Origin: Stenomitos rutilans HA7619-LM2
GTDB lineage: Bacteria > Cyanobacteriota > Cyanobacteriia > Leptolyngbyales > Leptolyngbyaceae
Assembly: GCA_019358945.1 (NCBI GenBank)
Contig: JAHHIE010000007.1
Location: 1-64,000, forward strand
Reading direction: 5' to 3'
DNA length: 64,000 nucleotides
Shown: piece by piece, positions 26,995 through 36,788 of the stretch
Numbering within the stretch: the stretch's first letter is position 1
Layout of the letters: every line of letters starts with the position of its first letter
The notes under the pieces: model-generated
What the model was told of the DNA's origin: nothing
Seen by the model: only the letters and a program-made list of their open reading frames with translations
The model's database searches: none
Translations under genes and position numbers: made by a program

Positions 26995-27383
26995 GTCAGC
27001 CATCGCCGAGGTACCGCGATCGCAGCAACCATCCAGCCTGCCTTTATTAGCGTCAGATCGCCTGGTGGTTTGTCAGTTTTGGTTTTGTGCGTGAACCACT
27101 GCTGGAAGTACTTCTAGCAAACGCCTACAAGATTTGACTACCCACAATTTTAAGCTTGACAGTCCACTAGGATATGTTCTAAAACCTTTCACCACGCTGC
27201 TTTCCCGCCCGTGATTGCAAATCCGGGCTAGCAGCAGGAAGGCCACTAAAGGGAATGCCAATGTCTTGAGTCCCTTTAGTGGGCTTGGATCTGTGAGCGC
27301 GAACTTACAGTTCAGCGCGGATAACCAACGCAGCAGAGAAGTTTTAAAACACGCCTTAGCATGGGTTAGTGCCAAAGCTTTCC
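26995..27383. other. Intergenic region between convergent pilQ and tldD, 389 bp
   Basis: No gene was found. It carries copy B of the structured repeat (27205-27290). The region after it (27291-27383) shows nothing recognisable. Confidence 0.45.
27205..27290. repeat. Structured dispersed repeat, copy B
   Basis: CCCGCCCGTGATTGCAAATC is followed by CGGGCTAGCAGCAGGAAG and then a hairpin with CCACTAAAGGGA and TCCCTTTAGTGG arms. The 18-base start and the CCCGCCCGTGATT block both occur in copy A near 6.4 kb, there with the block in inverse orientation at the far end. The hairpin sequence differs between copies, while its position after the 18-base block is kept. Confidence 0.5.
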
Positions 27384-28856
27384 CTACCGTCCACCAACTG
27401 TGATGGAATCGACTTTGATGTGGGGTTGCCCAACAGTGACGTAGACACTACCGCTCACGGAGCCACAGAAGCCTGCTGCCAGATCAAGATCATTGGAACA
27501 CATGGAAATTTTGTTCATGATTTCCTTGGCTTCACCAATCAGCGTTGCGCCTTTAAGAGGTTTGGTGATTTTGCCGTTTTCGATCAGGTAAGCTTCATCT
27601 ACCGAGAAGTTGAATTGACCCGTAGCACCCACGCTGCCGCCGCCCATTTTTTTGCAGTAGATACCTTTTTCAATGGATGCAAAGAGGTCTTCATTGGTGA
27701 AATTACCGGGAGCGATATAGGTGTTCCGCATGCGGGATGCCGCCGCAAAAGTGTAGTTCTGACGACGTCCGCTGCCAGTGCGGGGATGTCCCGTGCGAAT
27801 GGAGCCTGCCCGATCGGCAATAAAGTTCTTCAACACCCCTTTTTCAATTAAAAGCGTGCGTTGGGCAGGCATCCCTTCATCGTCCATGTCGATCGTGCCA
27901 AAGGCATCAGCAGAAAGCCCTTCATCCCAGGCTGTCAGGTTTTCGTGGGCGATCTTTTCGCCCTTTTTGTCTATAAAGGGAGTCGTGCGCTTCTCGATTT
28001 GTGTGGTTTCCAGCAGATGACCGCAAGCCTCGTGGAAAATCACGCCGCCGAATTTATTTGCCATGACGATCGGGTACGTGCCCGATTCCACATAATCCGC
28101 GTAAAGCATTCTGCCAGCAGATTCAGCGACGCTTTCAGCGGTAGACGCGTAATCCCAGGTGCGGAGGAAGTTTGGATCGCTGGTATTGCCTGCCCGTTCG
28201 CCAATAGAGGCGCGGTTGGTGCCATCAGCGCAGAGCAAGTTGTAACCAACGGATTGCGTCAGGCGGATATCTCTGGCAAACGTGCCGTCACTGGAAGCCA
28301 CCAGCACTTCCTGCCAATCACGGAAGTAGACCGCACGGCGCGATTGCACATGCGTAGCTTTTTGCTGCAAGCGAGCATTGGCATCCAACAAGACTTCGCC
28401 CATCTCGCGCATAGAGCTAGCTTCTGAGAGCCAGGACTCTTTGCCCCGCAAAACAGCATAGTCCCGTAGCGGTTCCAGGTTGATTTCGGGGATGTAGGCT
28501 CCCGGTGAGGGCAACTGCAAGCCCAAAATGGAAAGCCCTTTTTCAAGGGCGGCTTTTAGGCCAGAAAAGGTTAGATCATTGGTGCTGACATAACAATCGG
28601 TTTGACCGCGAAAGACGCGGATACCTGCACCCGTGGAAAGTCGTGGCGAAATGCTGGTAATGGCATCGTCTTCAGCAAGGCAGCTAATATAGTTGACCCG
28701 CTCTAAAAAGAATTCAACGAAATCTGCGCCTGCTGCCCGCCCTAACCCTAACAACGTTGATAGGGGAGATTCCCAGGTCGCGTCGAAGCGATCGCGCGTA
28801 GACGTATAGTCTAATGTCGGCAGTTCTCTAGAGCGAAGAAGCGGAGTTGCAATCAT
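27384..28856 (-). CDS. tldD: TldD-type metalloprotease
   Basis: A 490-residue protein of the TldD/PmbA family. The zinc-binding motif is H275-E-A-C-G-H280 ([13 protein letters not shown]), as in TldD but not TldE, and [20 protein letters not shown] near the C-terminus is typical. In E. coli TldD works with TldE to process microcin and unfold certain peptides; the cyanobacterial substrate is unknown. A tldE gene is not adjacent, so the partner must lie elsewhere. It is divergent from the VanX-like gene and convergent with pilQ. Confidence 0.9.
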   Translation of the reverse strand: MIATPLLRSRELPTLDYTSTRDRFDATWESPLSTLLGLGRAAGADFVEFFLERVNYISCLAEDDAITSISPRLSTGAGIRVFRGQTDCYVSTNDLTFSGLKAALEKGLSILGLQLPSPGAYIPEINLEPLRDYAVLRGKESWLSEASSMREMGEVLLDANARLQQKATHVQSRRAVYFRDWQEVLVASSDGTFARDIRLTQSVGYNLLCADGTNRASIGERAGNTSDPNFLRTWDYASTAESVAESAGRMLYADYVESGTYPIVMANKFGGVIFHEACGHLLETTQIEKRTTPFIDKKGEKIAHENLTAWDEGLSADAFGTIDMDDEGMPAQRTLLIEKGVLKNFIADRAGSIRTGHPRTGSGRRQNYTFAAASRMRNTYIAPGNFTNEDLFASIEKGIYCKKMGGGSVGATGQFNFSVDEAYLIENGKITKPLKGATLIGEAKEIMNKISMCSNDLDLAAGFCGSVSGSVYVTVGQPHIKVDSITVGGR

Positions 28857-29048
28857 GGGTAGCCTCGGCTGCGATCGTGGAACGAGTTGATTCGTCAGGA
28901 CTTCTCTTCTAGCTAGAAGGGCAAGCTTTCTCTTTTTAAGATCTCTATGCTTAAGATCTCTATTCTAAAGGGGCTGCGATTCTTTTGTCAGAGAACTGGA
29001 CGTTACGGGAATACTGAGTGTTACTGCTTACACATGAGAACTCAATAA

Positions 29049-29780
29049 GTGAAACCCCTAAACAAACTCTACTATTGGCTGAAACTCGCCGCGATCGCAC
29101 TTCTATCCTTCTCGTTCGCCTGTCAGAGCTACTCACCCAGTGCTGCTGACTCAAGCGCCATCTCTAGCCCAAATGTAGCAATGCCTCAACCAACGACTGT
29201 TCTCACCGTGCAGCCCAAGAAGATGTCCAAGCAGGCACAGCTCGTTGAGCTTCACATGCTCAATACCGGCATTCGCCTGGATATGCGCTATGCGACCGCT
29301 AACAACTTTATGCACCGACCACTTTACAAACAGCCTCGCTGCCTGCTGAGAGCGATCGTTGCAGAGCAACTCTCGCAGGTGCAGTCAGATCTGGAAGCGG
29401 ATGGGTTGGGTCTCAAAGTCTATGACTGCTACCGTCCACTCTCGGTGCAGAAACAAATGTGGAAGCTGGTACCGAACGATCGCTTCGTTGCTAACCCCGC
29501 TACCGGATCACGGCATAATCGCGGGTCTGCGGTCGATGTCACGCTGGTCGATCGGCAGGGCAACGAACTCCTAATGCCCACCGCCTTCGATGACTTTACC
29601 GAGCAAGCCGCTACAGACTATGACGGTGCAAGTTCATTAGCAAAACAGAATCGTCAGCGCTTACAAGACGCAATGGCGAAGCATGGGTTCACGCCATTGA
29701 TAACAGAATGGTGGCATTTTGATGCGGCGAATTGGTCTCAGTTTCCACTGCTAGATGTGCCGTTAGAAACCGCTCTCTAA
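29049..29780 (+). CDS. M15D D-alanyl-D-alanine dipeptidase, VanX-like
   Basis: A 243-residue exported zinc peptidase. The start is GTG 29049, followed by a signal peptide (LKLAAIALLSFSFACQSYSP). The Cys at position 25 could be lipidated, although the preceding residues are not a perfect lipobox. Zinc ligands are H156 and D163 (SRHNRGSAVD) and H223, with catalytic E220 (TEWWHFDA). VanX-type enzymes cut D-Ala-D-Ala; in organisms without vancomycin resistance they recycle peptidoglycan fragments. No van genes are nearby, so cell-wall turnover is the likelier role. Confidence 0.85.
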   Translation: MKPLNKLYYWLKLAAIALLSFSFACQSYSPSAADSSAISSPNVAMPQPTTVLTVQPKKMSKQAQLVELHMLNTGIRLDMRYATANNFMHRPLYKQPRCLLRAIVAEQLSQVQSDLEADGLGLKVYDCYRPLSVQKQMWKLVPNDRFVANPATGSRHNRGSAVDVTLVDRQGNELLMPTAFDDFTEQAATDYDGASSLAKQNRQRLQDAMAKHGFTPLITEWWHFDAANWSQFPLLDVPLETAL

Positions 29781-29987
29781 GGCAACTTCAAACCCTCTAG
29801 GGACTCGCTGGGGAATAACATCCCACCGCTCATTCACCTCTCCACTCATCCACCCCTCCACTCATTCACCCCCTTCAGCCTGGGATTTTATTGGTTACCA
29901 GTTCCCCTACGCTCCTAAAAACCTGTTTCCTGGCGCGGCCTAAATTAACCCCAGAGTAAACTAGACGTAGCATGGTGAAACAAAACG

Positions 29988-30179
29988 ATGACAACCAAAG
30001 AACAGATCATTCAAGCCCTTGATCAGTTACCCGAACCAAAGCTCACAGATGTGCTGACGTTTATCCATTCCCTCGAAGCAACGGACACTCCACCTGCTGT
30101 TCGTCCTGAAGTGTGGCAAGCGTATTTGGATTCAGAGCGAGAACGAGAAGAGGTGTACCGTCGTCTTGCTAACTCCTAG
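29988..30179 (+). CDS. Antitoxin of a Doc-type pair
   Basis: A 63-residue protein. It begins TKEQIIQALDQLPEPKLTDV, a pattern seen in small DUF2281-like antitoxins, and ends with RPEVWQAYLDSEREREEVYR. It overlaps the toxin gene by 14 bases, as in many type II toxin-antitoxin operons. It does not look like Phd, the classical partner of Doc, since no AbrB-like or Phd N-terminal motif is visible. Its role is inferred mainly from position. Confidence 0.68.
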   Translation: MTTKEQIIQALDQLPEPKLTDVLTFIHSLEATDTPPAVRPEVWQAYLDSEREREEVYRRLANS

Positions 30180-30582
30180 ATTTCTTTCGATCGCTGAAAC
30201 ACTAAACATCCACACCAGACAACTTAAAAGATTTGGTGGCACCGCTGGTATTAGAGATGAAGGGCTTCTGGAATCAGCTTTAGCGCAACCACAAGCCACG
30301 CTTGGTGGTGAATTTCTGCACGCCACGCTTTACGAGCAAGCAGCCGCCCTTTACCATTTGGCGAAAAATCATCCGTTTCTGGATGGCAACAAGCGCACGA
30401 CCTTTGCTGTGATGGATACTTTCTTACGTATTAATGGCTCTACGCTGACGCTAACCAACGAGCAAGCCTATTCACTGGTGCAAGACGTAGTGAATGGGCG
30501 CATCAGTAAGACTGATTTGGCGACCTTGTGGTGGAGCGATCGATCCACTAGGCACCGATCGCTTTTGTCAGTGTGCGACTGA
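30166..30582 (+). CDS. Doc/Fic-fold toxin
   Basis: A 138-residue Fic-fold protein starting at TTG 30166 inside the antitoxin gene. The active-site motif reads H69-PFLDGNKRT, the Doc form of HxFx(D/E)xNKR, in which NKR replaces the NGR of AMP-transferring Fic proteins. Doc phosphorylates elongation factor Tu and stops translation; whether this protein keeps that activity is unknown. Its 3' end overlaps the end of the GrpE-like gene on the other strand by 35 bases, so the C-terminal 11 residues may be late additions. Confidence 0.82.
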   Translation: MLTPRFLSIAETLNIHTRQLKRFGGTAGIRDEGLLESALAQPQATLGGEFLHATLYEQAAALYHLAKNHPFLDGNKRTTFAVMDTFLRINGSTLTLTNEQAYSLVQDVVNGRISKTDLATLWWSDRSTRHRSLLSVCD

Positions 30583-31276
30583 CTTTAGCAGGGCAAAGAA
30601 TTGTATTCCCATCCCGATAGCCCACAAAGCGAACATAGACTAATTCACCCGGCGCGAGATCAGGCACATCCGGTTGATGAAGGGTTGGATCATAAGCCAC
30701 TTGTTCCCATGCTGTACCAATCTGGTGATACCCCCAACTCTGAATCAAATTCTCCAGGGGCACAAACATGGGCGTTAGACTTTTGGCAGGCAAGTCTGGT
30801 TTTGCTTCAATGATTTTGCTAATGGTGGGATGGTGGGTAAAGAGCGTTTGGAGTTGCTTAAAGAGTGTATGGCGGAAGGTTGCAGTTAGCGTTGCCTCTT
30901 GCTGCTGCAACGCCTGCTCAAGCTGCAAGCATTTCTGTGTGAGTCGATCGGTTTCTTGCTGTAGCGCTTGCTGGAGTTGTTTATGCTCATCCGTTAACAG
31001 TTCTGATGGCTGTAGGGGGGATTGGCGATCGGGAAGCATCTGAGTGAGTTGTTCATCCCGTCGCTGCAAGACCTGCAAACGGAGATTCTCTTGCGTTAAT
31101 TCGGCTTTTTGCTCTAATGCCTGCTTCAGGCGTTCGTACTCCCGCCTCATACGGTTGCGTTCGGCATCAAGTTTATCGTTGCTGTTGGAGCCTAAGTCTA
31201 CCAGCTTGACGATTGCCAAAATGAAGACGAACTCAATCAAAAAACCAAACCAAAAGAGGTTGGTGTTATCTCGCAT
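30548..31276 (-). CDS. Membrane-anchored GrpE-like protein
   Basis: A 242-residue protein with an N-terminal membrane helix (residues about 8-28, LFWFGFLIEFVFILAIVKLV), a Gln-rich coiled coil (about 35-150) and a C-terminal domain that reads like the beta-domain of GrpE: GYHQIGTAWEQVAYDPTLHQ, then GYRDGNTILCPAKVSRT. GrpE swaps nucleotide on DnaK. A form tethered to a membrane could recruit a DnaK there. The name is assigned by the C-terminal pattern only. It is convergent and overlapping with the Doc gene. Confidence 0.55.
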   Translation of the reverse strand: MRDNTNLFWFGFLIEFVFILAIVKLVDLGSNSNDKLDAERNRMRREYERLKQALEQKAELTQENLRLQVLQRRDEQLTQMLPDRQSPLQPSELLTDEHKQLQQALQQETDRLTQKCLQLEQALQQQEATLTATFRHTLFKQLQTLFTHHPTISKIIEAKPDLPAKSLTPMFVPLENLIQSWGYHQIGTAWEQVAYDPTLHQPDVPDLAPGELVYVRFVGYRDGNTILCPAKVSRTLTKAIGA

Positions 31277-31488
31277 GCTCCTGATCTCCTCGGCGCGACA
31301 GTAGCATTGCGCCAGCTAAGCTTTACCATCCCCTATTCTGGCCCATAGGTTGCATTCCAGTAACTTTAGAAAAGTCGATTTTTGTTACGTCAAGCCTTGC
31401 ACTCTAAAGCTAACGGTTAGGCGACATAAGGGGGCATGGATGAAGGAGGGTACCACTCACTTTTGCTATAGTTCGAGGCTCACGTTGG

Positions 31489-33402
31489 CTACAGTTCGAG
31501 TTGAATGGGAATTTCGATGTAAAACTCACTGCCTTGACCGGGTGTTGATTGGCACTTTAGTTGCCCATGATGCTTTTCTGTCACAATTTGGTAGGAAATC
31601 GCTAGCCCTAGCCCGGTACCTTTGCCAACAGGTTTTGTGGTAAAGAAAGGGTCAAATAGCCTCTGCTGTACTCCTTCTGGAATGCCTGATCCATTGTCAG
31701 CAATCCGAATTGCAACGCTTTGACCCCGCTGCTCTGTTTGAATCGTAATGGTGGGTTGTTTAACATTAACAGCCTGTTTCCCTTCATGGGACTGGATGCC
31801 ACTGATGCTCAGTCGCAGGTTACTGCTCATCGACTCTTCCAGTGCATCGATCGCGTTAACCAGAATATTCATAAAAACCTGATTGAGAGGCCCCGGATAA
31901 CACTCAACGGGTGGCAGAACAGCATAGTTTTTACAAATTTGGATATTAATCTCGTTGGGGCAGCGCTTTAAGCGGCTATCCAGCAGCATCAACGTACTTT
32001 CCAGCCCTTCATGGACATCAACCGTTTTGATAGCCGCTTCGTCTATATGGGCAAAGTTGCGTAGGGACAGTACTAACTGCCGAATCCGATCGGCTCCTAC
32101 TTGCATTGAGGCCAAAAGCTTCGGTAGATCGGCTTCAACAAAACTTAGATCACTATCTTCTAGTAAGTGCTGAATTGCAGGTGGTGGGTCAGGATAATAC
32201 TGCTGGTAGAGCTTGACGATCGCCAGCAGGTCTTGAGTATATGTGTTGGTATAGGTGAGATTGCCATAAATAAAATTAATCGGATTATTAACTTCATGAG
32301 CAACACCAGCAACCAGTTGTCCTAAACTCGACATTTTCTCTGCTTGAATAATGCTATAGGTTGCCATTGCTGCTTCTGAAAAAGGTTTAACAATCACCAC
32401 CTTCCAATACGATCGTGGCACATGAAACAAGAAAGCAGTAGCAGGTTCTTTAAGCAAGAAATCACATTCAATTTCAAATTGCTGATAAAGATGCGTGGTG
32501 GAATTACCTTCACCAGAATCATCATTGACGTTTAGCGGATCAGTCAAGATTGATGCGATCAAATCTGCTTCTGACACATCAATTTGATAGCTGTCAGTAT
32601 GTAGCCTCTTTGCAACATCCAACTGGTCATCTGAGCGGCGTTGTGCCTCTTGCAAAATTGCCTGATTCATGGACTCAACCGCGATCGCCAGGGGCGCAAA
32701 CAAAGGCTGCTTTCCTGCAAACTCACCTGCCAGCATGAACTCTGCCGCAGTATGCCCCTCGCTCTCATCGGGCTTTATTTTGACTAGAAGTGGGTTGGGA
32801 AAGGTGACAAAGCGATTATTTCGGTCTAGAACAAAAATGTATCCACCCGTCTTTTCACGCCAGGCTTCTATAAATGCCTGTACTCCCTCTAGCTTTAAAT
32901 CAACCGTCACCACACCAGAGAAAATGCCCCTTTCAAACATAGGCGTAGTGCAGGTAATCATCGGTTGATGGGAGTATGGATCGAGATACGACGCACTCCA
33001 AACACATTGCCCAGTTTTCGCATAGCGCCCTACGGCGTACCATGCTTCGTAGTGATAACCTGAACCAGGTTTGTTATAGTCGTCAAAATATTCCAGTTTG
33101 CCCTCAACATTGCGTCCAAAAAAGAAGCTTCGACGCGCTTGATCGGGAGAAAAAAGATAAGGTTCATGCCAGACACCACCGCCTGCAATACTCAGATCGC
33201 CCTGAAAATTGAGCAAGGTGGGAACAATGGCTTTGAACAAAGATTCGCTCTTGGGTAAATGCTCGATCGTGGCACCTAATGTACGAGTGAGTGCTTCAAC
33301 TTCGCGCACTCGTGCATACAGGTCAAGCACAATGTTATTACCAATCTGCCCAATGATTCTGGACGACTCAGCGAGAATAATGCTCTTGCTTTCAGTATTC
33401 AT
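31489..33402 (-). CDS. Sensor histidine kinase with a Cache-like N-terminal domain and no membrane helix
   Basis: A 637-residue kinase. Residues about 30-340 resemble a dCache ligand-binding domain: SIAGGGVWHEPYLFSPDQAR, WYAVGRYAKTGQCVWSASYL, then FSGVVTVDLKLEGVQAFIEA. The kinase core has H369 (VAGVAHEVNNPINF), NILVNAIDALEES and ADNGSGIPEGVQQRLFDPFF with GKGTGLGLAISYQIV. Cache domains usually face outward between two membrane helices, but no such helices are seen here. Either the domain senses an internal ligand or the N-terminus is truncated. No response regulator is adjacent. Confidence 0.85.
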   Translation of the reverse strand: MNTESKSIILAESSRIIGQIGNNIVLDLYARVREVEALTRTLGATIEHLPKSESLFKAIVPTLLNFQGDLSIAGGGVWHEPYLFSPDQARRSFFFGRNVEGKLEYFDDYNKPGSGYHYEAWYAVGRYAKTGQCVWSASYLDPYSHQPMITCTTPMFERGIFSGVVTVDLKLEGVQAFIEAWREKTGGYIFVLDRNNRFVTFPNPLLVKIKPDESEGHTAAEFMLAGEFAGKQPLFAPLAIAVESMNQAILQEAQRRSDDQLDVAKRLHTDSYQIDVSEADLIASILTDPLNVNDDSGEGNSTTHLYQQFEIECDFLLKEPATAFLFHVPRSYWKVVIVKPFSEAAMATYSIIQAEKMSSLGQLVAGVAHEVNNPINFIYGNLTYTNTYTQDLLAIVKLYQQYYPDPPPAIQHLLEDSDLSFVEADLPKLLASMQVGADRIRQLVLSLRNFAHIDEAAIKTVDVHEGLESTLMLLDSRLKRCPNEINIQICKNYAVLPPVECYPGPLNQVFMNILVNAIDALEESMSSNLRLSISGIQSHEGKQAVNVKQPTITIQTEQRGQSVAIRIADNGSGIPEGVQQRLFDPFFTTKPVGKGTGLGLAISYQIVTEKHHGQLKCQSTPGQGSEFYIEIPIQLEL

Positions 33403-33610
33403 ACTGTGAAAAACTTAGCTACCGAGGCTTTAACTGATCTGAATGCTAAAAAAGACTGAGCTGAGCACCCTTTCATCATCTACGGTTAGCTTAGAAAAGC
33501 ATCAGGATTATTGATCAACAATCCCACAAATAAAGCTTCCATCTCTACCATTTTCTACTAATTCTTTGTAGAGTGTTTGTAGAGTACGTTACTTCCAATT
33601 TCCGATTTAA

Positions 33611-33979
33611 ATGCGATCGCACATGAATTCACCGCTATCCCCTGATACACGATCGCTGCAATCTTCTACGCCTGCTGAGCCTGTTACACATCAGCATGTT
33701 CTAGTTTGCCAGAATCGTACCTGTCTCAAGCAGGGCGCGATCGCGGTTTTAGCTGCCTTTCAAGCACATCCAGTTCCTGGCTATATCGTAACTAAAACGG
33801 GCTGCATGGGTCAGTGCGGCAATGGCCCAATGGTACGCATCTTGCCGGATAACATCTGGTATTGTCGAGTGCGTCCAGAAGAAGTGCCCGACGTGGTGGA
33901 ACGCCATCTGCGGGGTGTTCGCCCCATTAGGGCCATGCTTTCACCTCATTTCCATGCCGAGCTTGGACAGCAATCGTAG
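33611..33979 (+). CDS. Thioredoxin-like 2Fe-2S ferredoxin domain protein
   Basis: A 122-residue protein with cluster ligands C33, C38, C65 and C69 (VLVCQNRTCLK, TGCMGQCGNGP), the arrangement of the NuoE/HoxE and Shethna-type thioredoxin-like ferredoxins. Cyanobacteria carry free-standing versions whose partners are mostly unknown. ATG 33611 is the first start and ATG 33623 a shorter one. It is convergent with ygfZ. Confidence 0.75.
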   Translation: MRSHMNSPLSPDTRSLQSSTPAEPVTHQHVLVCQNRTCLKQGAIAVLAAFQAHPVPGYIVTKTGCMGQCGNGPMVRILPDNIWYCRVRPEEVPDVVERHLRGVRPIRAMLSPHFHAELGQQS

Positions 33980-33994
33980 GATTATACTGACAAT

Positions 33995-35056
33995 TTAGGG
34001 CTGCTTACTTACACGATCGCGCGTGACAAAAGGCACATCTACCACCTCTCCTCCGGTCTCACCAACCTGCACCTGTAAACCAGCACCGCCTGCTTTGGTG
34101 CGAATATATGCTAACCCAAACGCTCCCTGTGCTGTTTCCGTCGAGCTAGTCAGCATACCAACTTTTTCTTCTTGCAACGTAATTGGGGTTCCTGGCGCAA
34201 CGCTGTGCTTGAGACGGATACCCCAAAGCTGCTGCTTCACGCCTTTATAGGTATCAAGGCGGGCGATCGTCTCCTGCCCAATATAGCAACCCTTGTCAAA
34301 CGAGATAGTTTGCCATAGCCCCGCTTCTAAGGGATTGTAGTCCTCCGTCAGTTCATGATCCGGTGCAGGCCGACCTTGTTCGATGCGGAGACGCTCCCAA
34401 ACGCGATCGCCGAGCGGCGTAGCACCCGTTTCCACAAGCACCGTCCACAACGGAGCAGCAGCTACATTATCTGTCGTCAACGTATAGCCTTCTAGCGCTA
34501 AACCACTACCGACACCAATGCGTACAGGTTGTCCTGCTAGCGTAGTGAGCCAGTGGCTACCGTAGGAGGTGTTAGCTGGAATTTCAATGCCTAATTGCTT
34601 AAGCAGGCTACTGCTTTTGGAACCGATCAAGCTAAAACTGGCAGTTTGCTCAGTTACATTAGTTAACGTGACTTGATCACCAAAAAAGATGTAGCGATCT
34701 AACCATTTGAGCAGTTGTTCGTGGCGATTAGGCGAAACCAGGACGAGAACAGCATCCTCCAGGATGTAAGCGGTTGCCAAGTCAATGGTACGAGCTGTGG
34801 AGGTCACAAAAACGGTATCGCAACCTTGGCCCGGTTTCAGCCGCTTGAAGTCGTTTGTGCTTTGGTTATGCAAAAAGTTGAGACGATCGGCCCCAGTGAG
34901 CTGAATGCGACCCCAATGGGTGCGATCGCAAACTGCCACACCCGATCGTGCGGCTTGCAATGCCACTACATCATTACCAAAGCTGACAGGCACGCTGACA
35001 GGTTCCTCAAACTCAGCACCAAGGTGTTTCTGAATAGCACGTAAACTCTCAGTCAT
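33995..35056 (-). CDS. ygfZ: Folate-binding protein YgfZ (GcvT-like), Fe-S cluster maintenance
   Basis: A 353-residue protein of the GcvT fold. The signature K-G-C-Y-x-G-Q-E is present (FDKGCYIGQETIARL), with the Cys that defines YgfZ. In E. coli it binds folate and supports Fe-S enzymes such as MiaB. The frame opens at 35071, but ATG 35056 (MTESLRAIQ) is the better start. The terminator hairpin of ndhD1 lies just upstream on the same strand, so ygfZ probably has its own promoter. Confidence 0.87.
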   Translation of the reverse strand: MTESLRAIQKHLGAEFEEPVSVPVSFGNDVVALQAARSGVAVCDRTHWGRIQLTGADRLNFLHNQSTNDFKRLKPGQGCDTVFVTSTARTIDLATAYILEDAVLVLVSPNRHEQLLKWLDRYIFFGDQVTLTNVTEQTASFSLIGSKSSSLLKQLGIEIPANTSYGSHWLTTLAGQPVRIGVGSGLALEGYTLTTDNVAAAPLWTVLVETGATPLGDRVWERLRIEQGRPAPDHELTEDYNPLEAGLWQTISFDKGCYIGQETIARLDTYKGVKQQLWGIRLKHSVAPGTPITLQEEKVGMLTSSTETAQGAFGLAYIRTKAGGAGLQVQVGETGGEVVDVPFVTRDRVSKQP

Positions 35057-35120
35057 AACAATCCAACTCATGGGTGCAGGGTCTCGCTTTCAGATTACCG
35101 CGACTCAAGCCTCCTTAACC

Positions 35121-35155
35121 AAAAAGCCCATGTGAATGGATCACACAGGCCTTTT
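35121..35155 (-). terminator. Terminator after ndhD1
   Basis: Read on the minus strand, GGCCTGTGTGA and TCACATGGGC pair with two G-U pairs around a TCCAT loop, and CTTTTTGG follows. It lies about 30 bases after the ndhD1 stop. Confidence 0.6.
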
Positions 35156-35183
35156 ACAATCGATTCAGTTGTTATCAATCAAC

Positions 35184-36788
35184 TTATTTGACGATGCCCA
35201 ATAAATCAGGCGTTGCAGAGTGCGTGAACGCTGGAGCTTCTGAGATTTGAGAAAACAGTTCGAGAGGCTGATGCGCCACTGTAGAAGCTGCCGATCGCAC
35301 GTGACTGGCAATCTCTACCGTTTTCACGTCGTATGCCTGAGTCATGAGTTTCGGGTACAGCCCAATCCCAATCACAGGCAGCAGGAGGCAAGCAGTAATG
35401 AAGACTTCACGAGGCTTGGCATCCAGCAAAACCGTCCCTTTGAACTCGGCGCTTTCTTCGCCGTAGAACATCTCACGCAGCATCGAAAGCAGGTAGACCG
35501 GGGTAAGAATCAAACCGACGGCTGAGAGTAAGACCACGACGACCTTAAAGGTGGATGTGTAGGAATCGCTGGTCGCAAAGCCAAGGAAAACCCCAAGCTC
35601 ACTCACAAAGCCACTCATACCGGGAAGCGCCAACGAAGCCATTGAGCCAACCGTAAAGAGTGCAAAAACCGTTGGCATCGCTTTTGCCAAGCCGCCCATC
35701 TTATCTAGCATCAGCGTATGGGTGCGATCGTAGGCAATCCCAGACAAGTAGAACAGGGCAGCCGCAATTAGCCCGTGAGAAACCATTTGAAGCACCGCAC
35801 CGCTCAGACCAATCTCCGTATAGGACGCGATACCGAGTAGGACAAACCCCATGTGGGAAATCGAGGAGTAAGCCATCCGACGCTTCAGATTGCGCTGTGC
35901 GAAGGAGACGATCGCGCCGTAAACAATGTTGACAACACCCAGCACGGCCAGCACTGGAGCGAAATAGAAGTGAGCATCCGGCAGCATTTCCATGTTCATC
36001 CGAATGAGGGCATACCCGCCCATCTTGAGCAAAACGCCTGCCAGAATCATTGAGACGGGTGCGGACGCTTCACTGTGAGCATCTGGCAACCAGGTGTGCA
36101 GAGGGAAGATGGGCAGTTTGACCCCGTAAGCGACAAACAAGGCCGCATAGACCAACAGTTCAAACGTAAGCGGGTAGTCCTTCAACCCAAGTTCGCGCAT
36201 GTCGAACGTGACATTGCCGCCGTAGAACGCCATCGCTAGAGCCGCCACCAGGATGAAGATGGACCCGATCGCGGTATAAATGATGAACTTTGTCGCGGCA
36301 TAAAGACGCTTTGAGCCACCCCAAATGGAGATCAGAATATAGACCGGAACTAGCTCCAACTCCCACATCAGGAAGAACAACAGGATGTCTTGAGCGCAGA
36401 AAACTCCAATTTGAGCACTGAACATCGCCAGCATCAAAAAGTAAAACAGACGGGGTTTCTCCGTCACTTTCCAGGAGGCCAAAATCGCCAGCGTTGTCAC
36501 CAAAGCAGACAGGACTACCAACGGCATTGAAATGCCATCAACAGACAACGACCAGTTCAGACCCAGTTGAGGCACCCATGCGATCGTCTCAACCATTTGC
36601 AAGTCAGGATTCTGGAAGTCGTAGCTTTGCCAGAATGCGTAGACAATCAGCGCGAAGTCTAGCAGAGCAACCGAAAGGGCATACCATCGAATCGTTTTGC
36701 CCTGCTTATCCGGCAGCACCGGAATGAGCAGAGAAGCCGCAAGGGGCAGCAAGGTAATCGTTGTGAGCCAAGGGAATTGGGTATCCAT
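35184..36788 (-). CDS. ndhD1: NAD(P)H-quinone oxidoreductase chain 4, NdhD1
   Basis: A 534-residue thylakoid membrane protein with about 14 helices. [20 protein letters not shown] and LGASAP-type loops ([20 protein letters not shown]) mark the antiporter-like proton channel subunit of NDH-1. The length and start ([20 protein letters not shown]) fit NdhD1 of the respiratory/cyclic complex. NdhD1 is usually transcribed after ndhF1. No ndhF1 is visible upstream here, since the next gene reads away. A terminator hairpin lies 30 bases downstream. Confidence 0.9.
   Translation of the reverse strand: MDTQFPWLTTITLLPLAASLLIPVLPDKQGKTIRWYALSVALLDFALIVYAFWQSYDFQNPDLQMVETIAWVPQLGLNWSLSVDGISMPLVVLSALVTTLAILASWKVTEKPRLFYFLMLAMFSAQIGVFCAQDILLFFLMWELELVPVYILISIWGGSKRLYAATKFIIYTAIGSIFILVAALAMAFYGGNVTFDMRELGLKDYPLTFELLVYAALFVAYGVKLPIFPLHTWLPDAHSEASAPVSMILAGVLLKMGGYALIRMNMEMLPDAHFYFAPVLAVLGVVNIVYGAIVSFAQRNLKRRMAYSSISHMGFVLLGIASYTEIGLSGAVLQMVSHGLIAAALFYLSGIAYDRTHTLMLDKMGGLAKAMPTVFALFTVGSMASLALPGMSGFVSELGVFLGFATSDSYTSTFKVVVVLLSAVGLILTPVYLLSMLREMFYGEESAEFKGTVLLDAKPREVFITACLLLPVIGIGLYPKLMTQAYDVKTVEIASHVRSAASTVAHQPLELFSQISEAPAFTHSATPDLLGIVK

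Noticed and set aside
35184-36788. Search for ndhF1 upstream of ndhD1 as an operon
   Set aside because: The region upstream holds only a promoter and a divergent gene; no NdhF residues were found.
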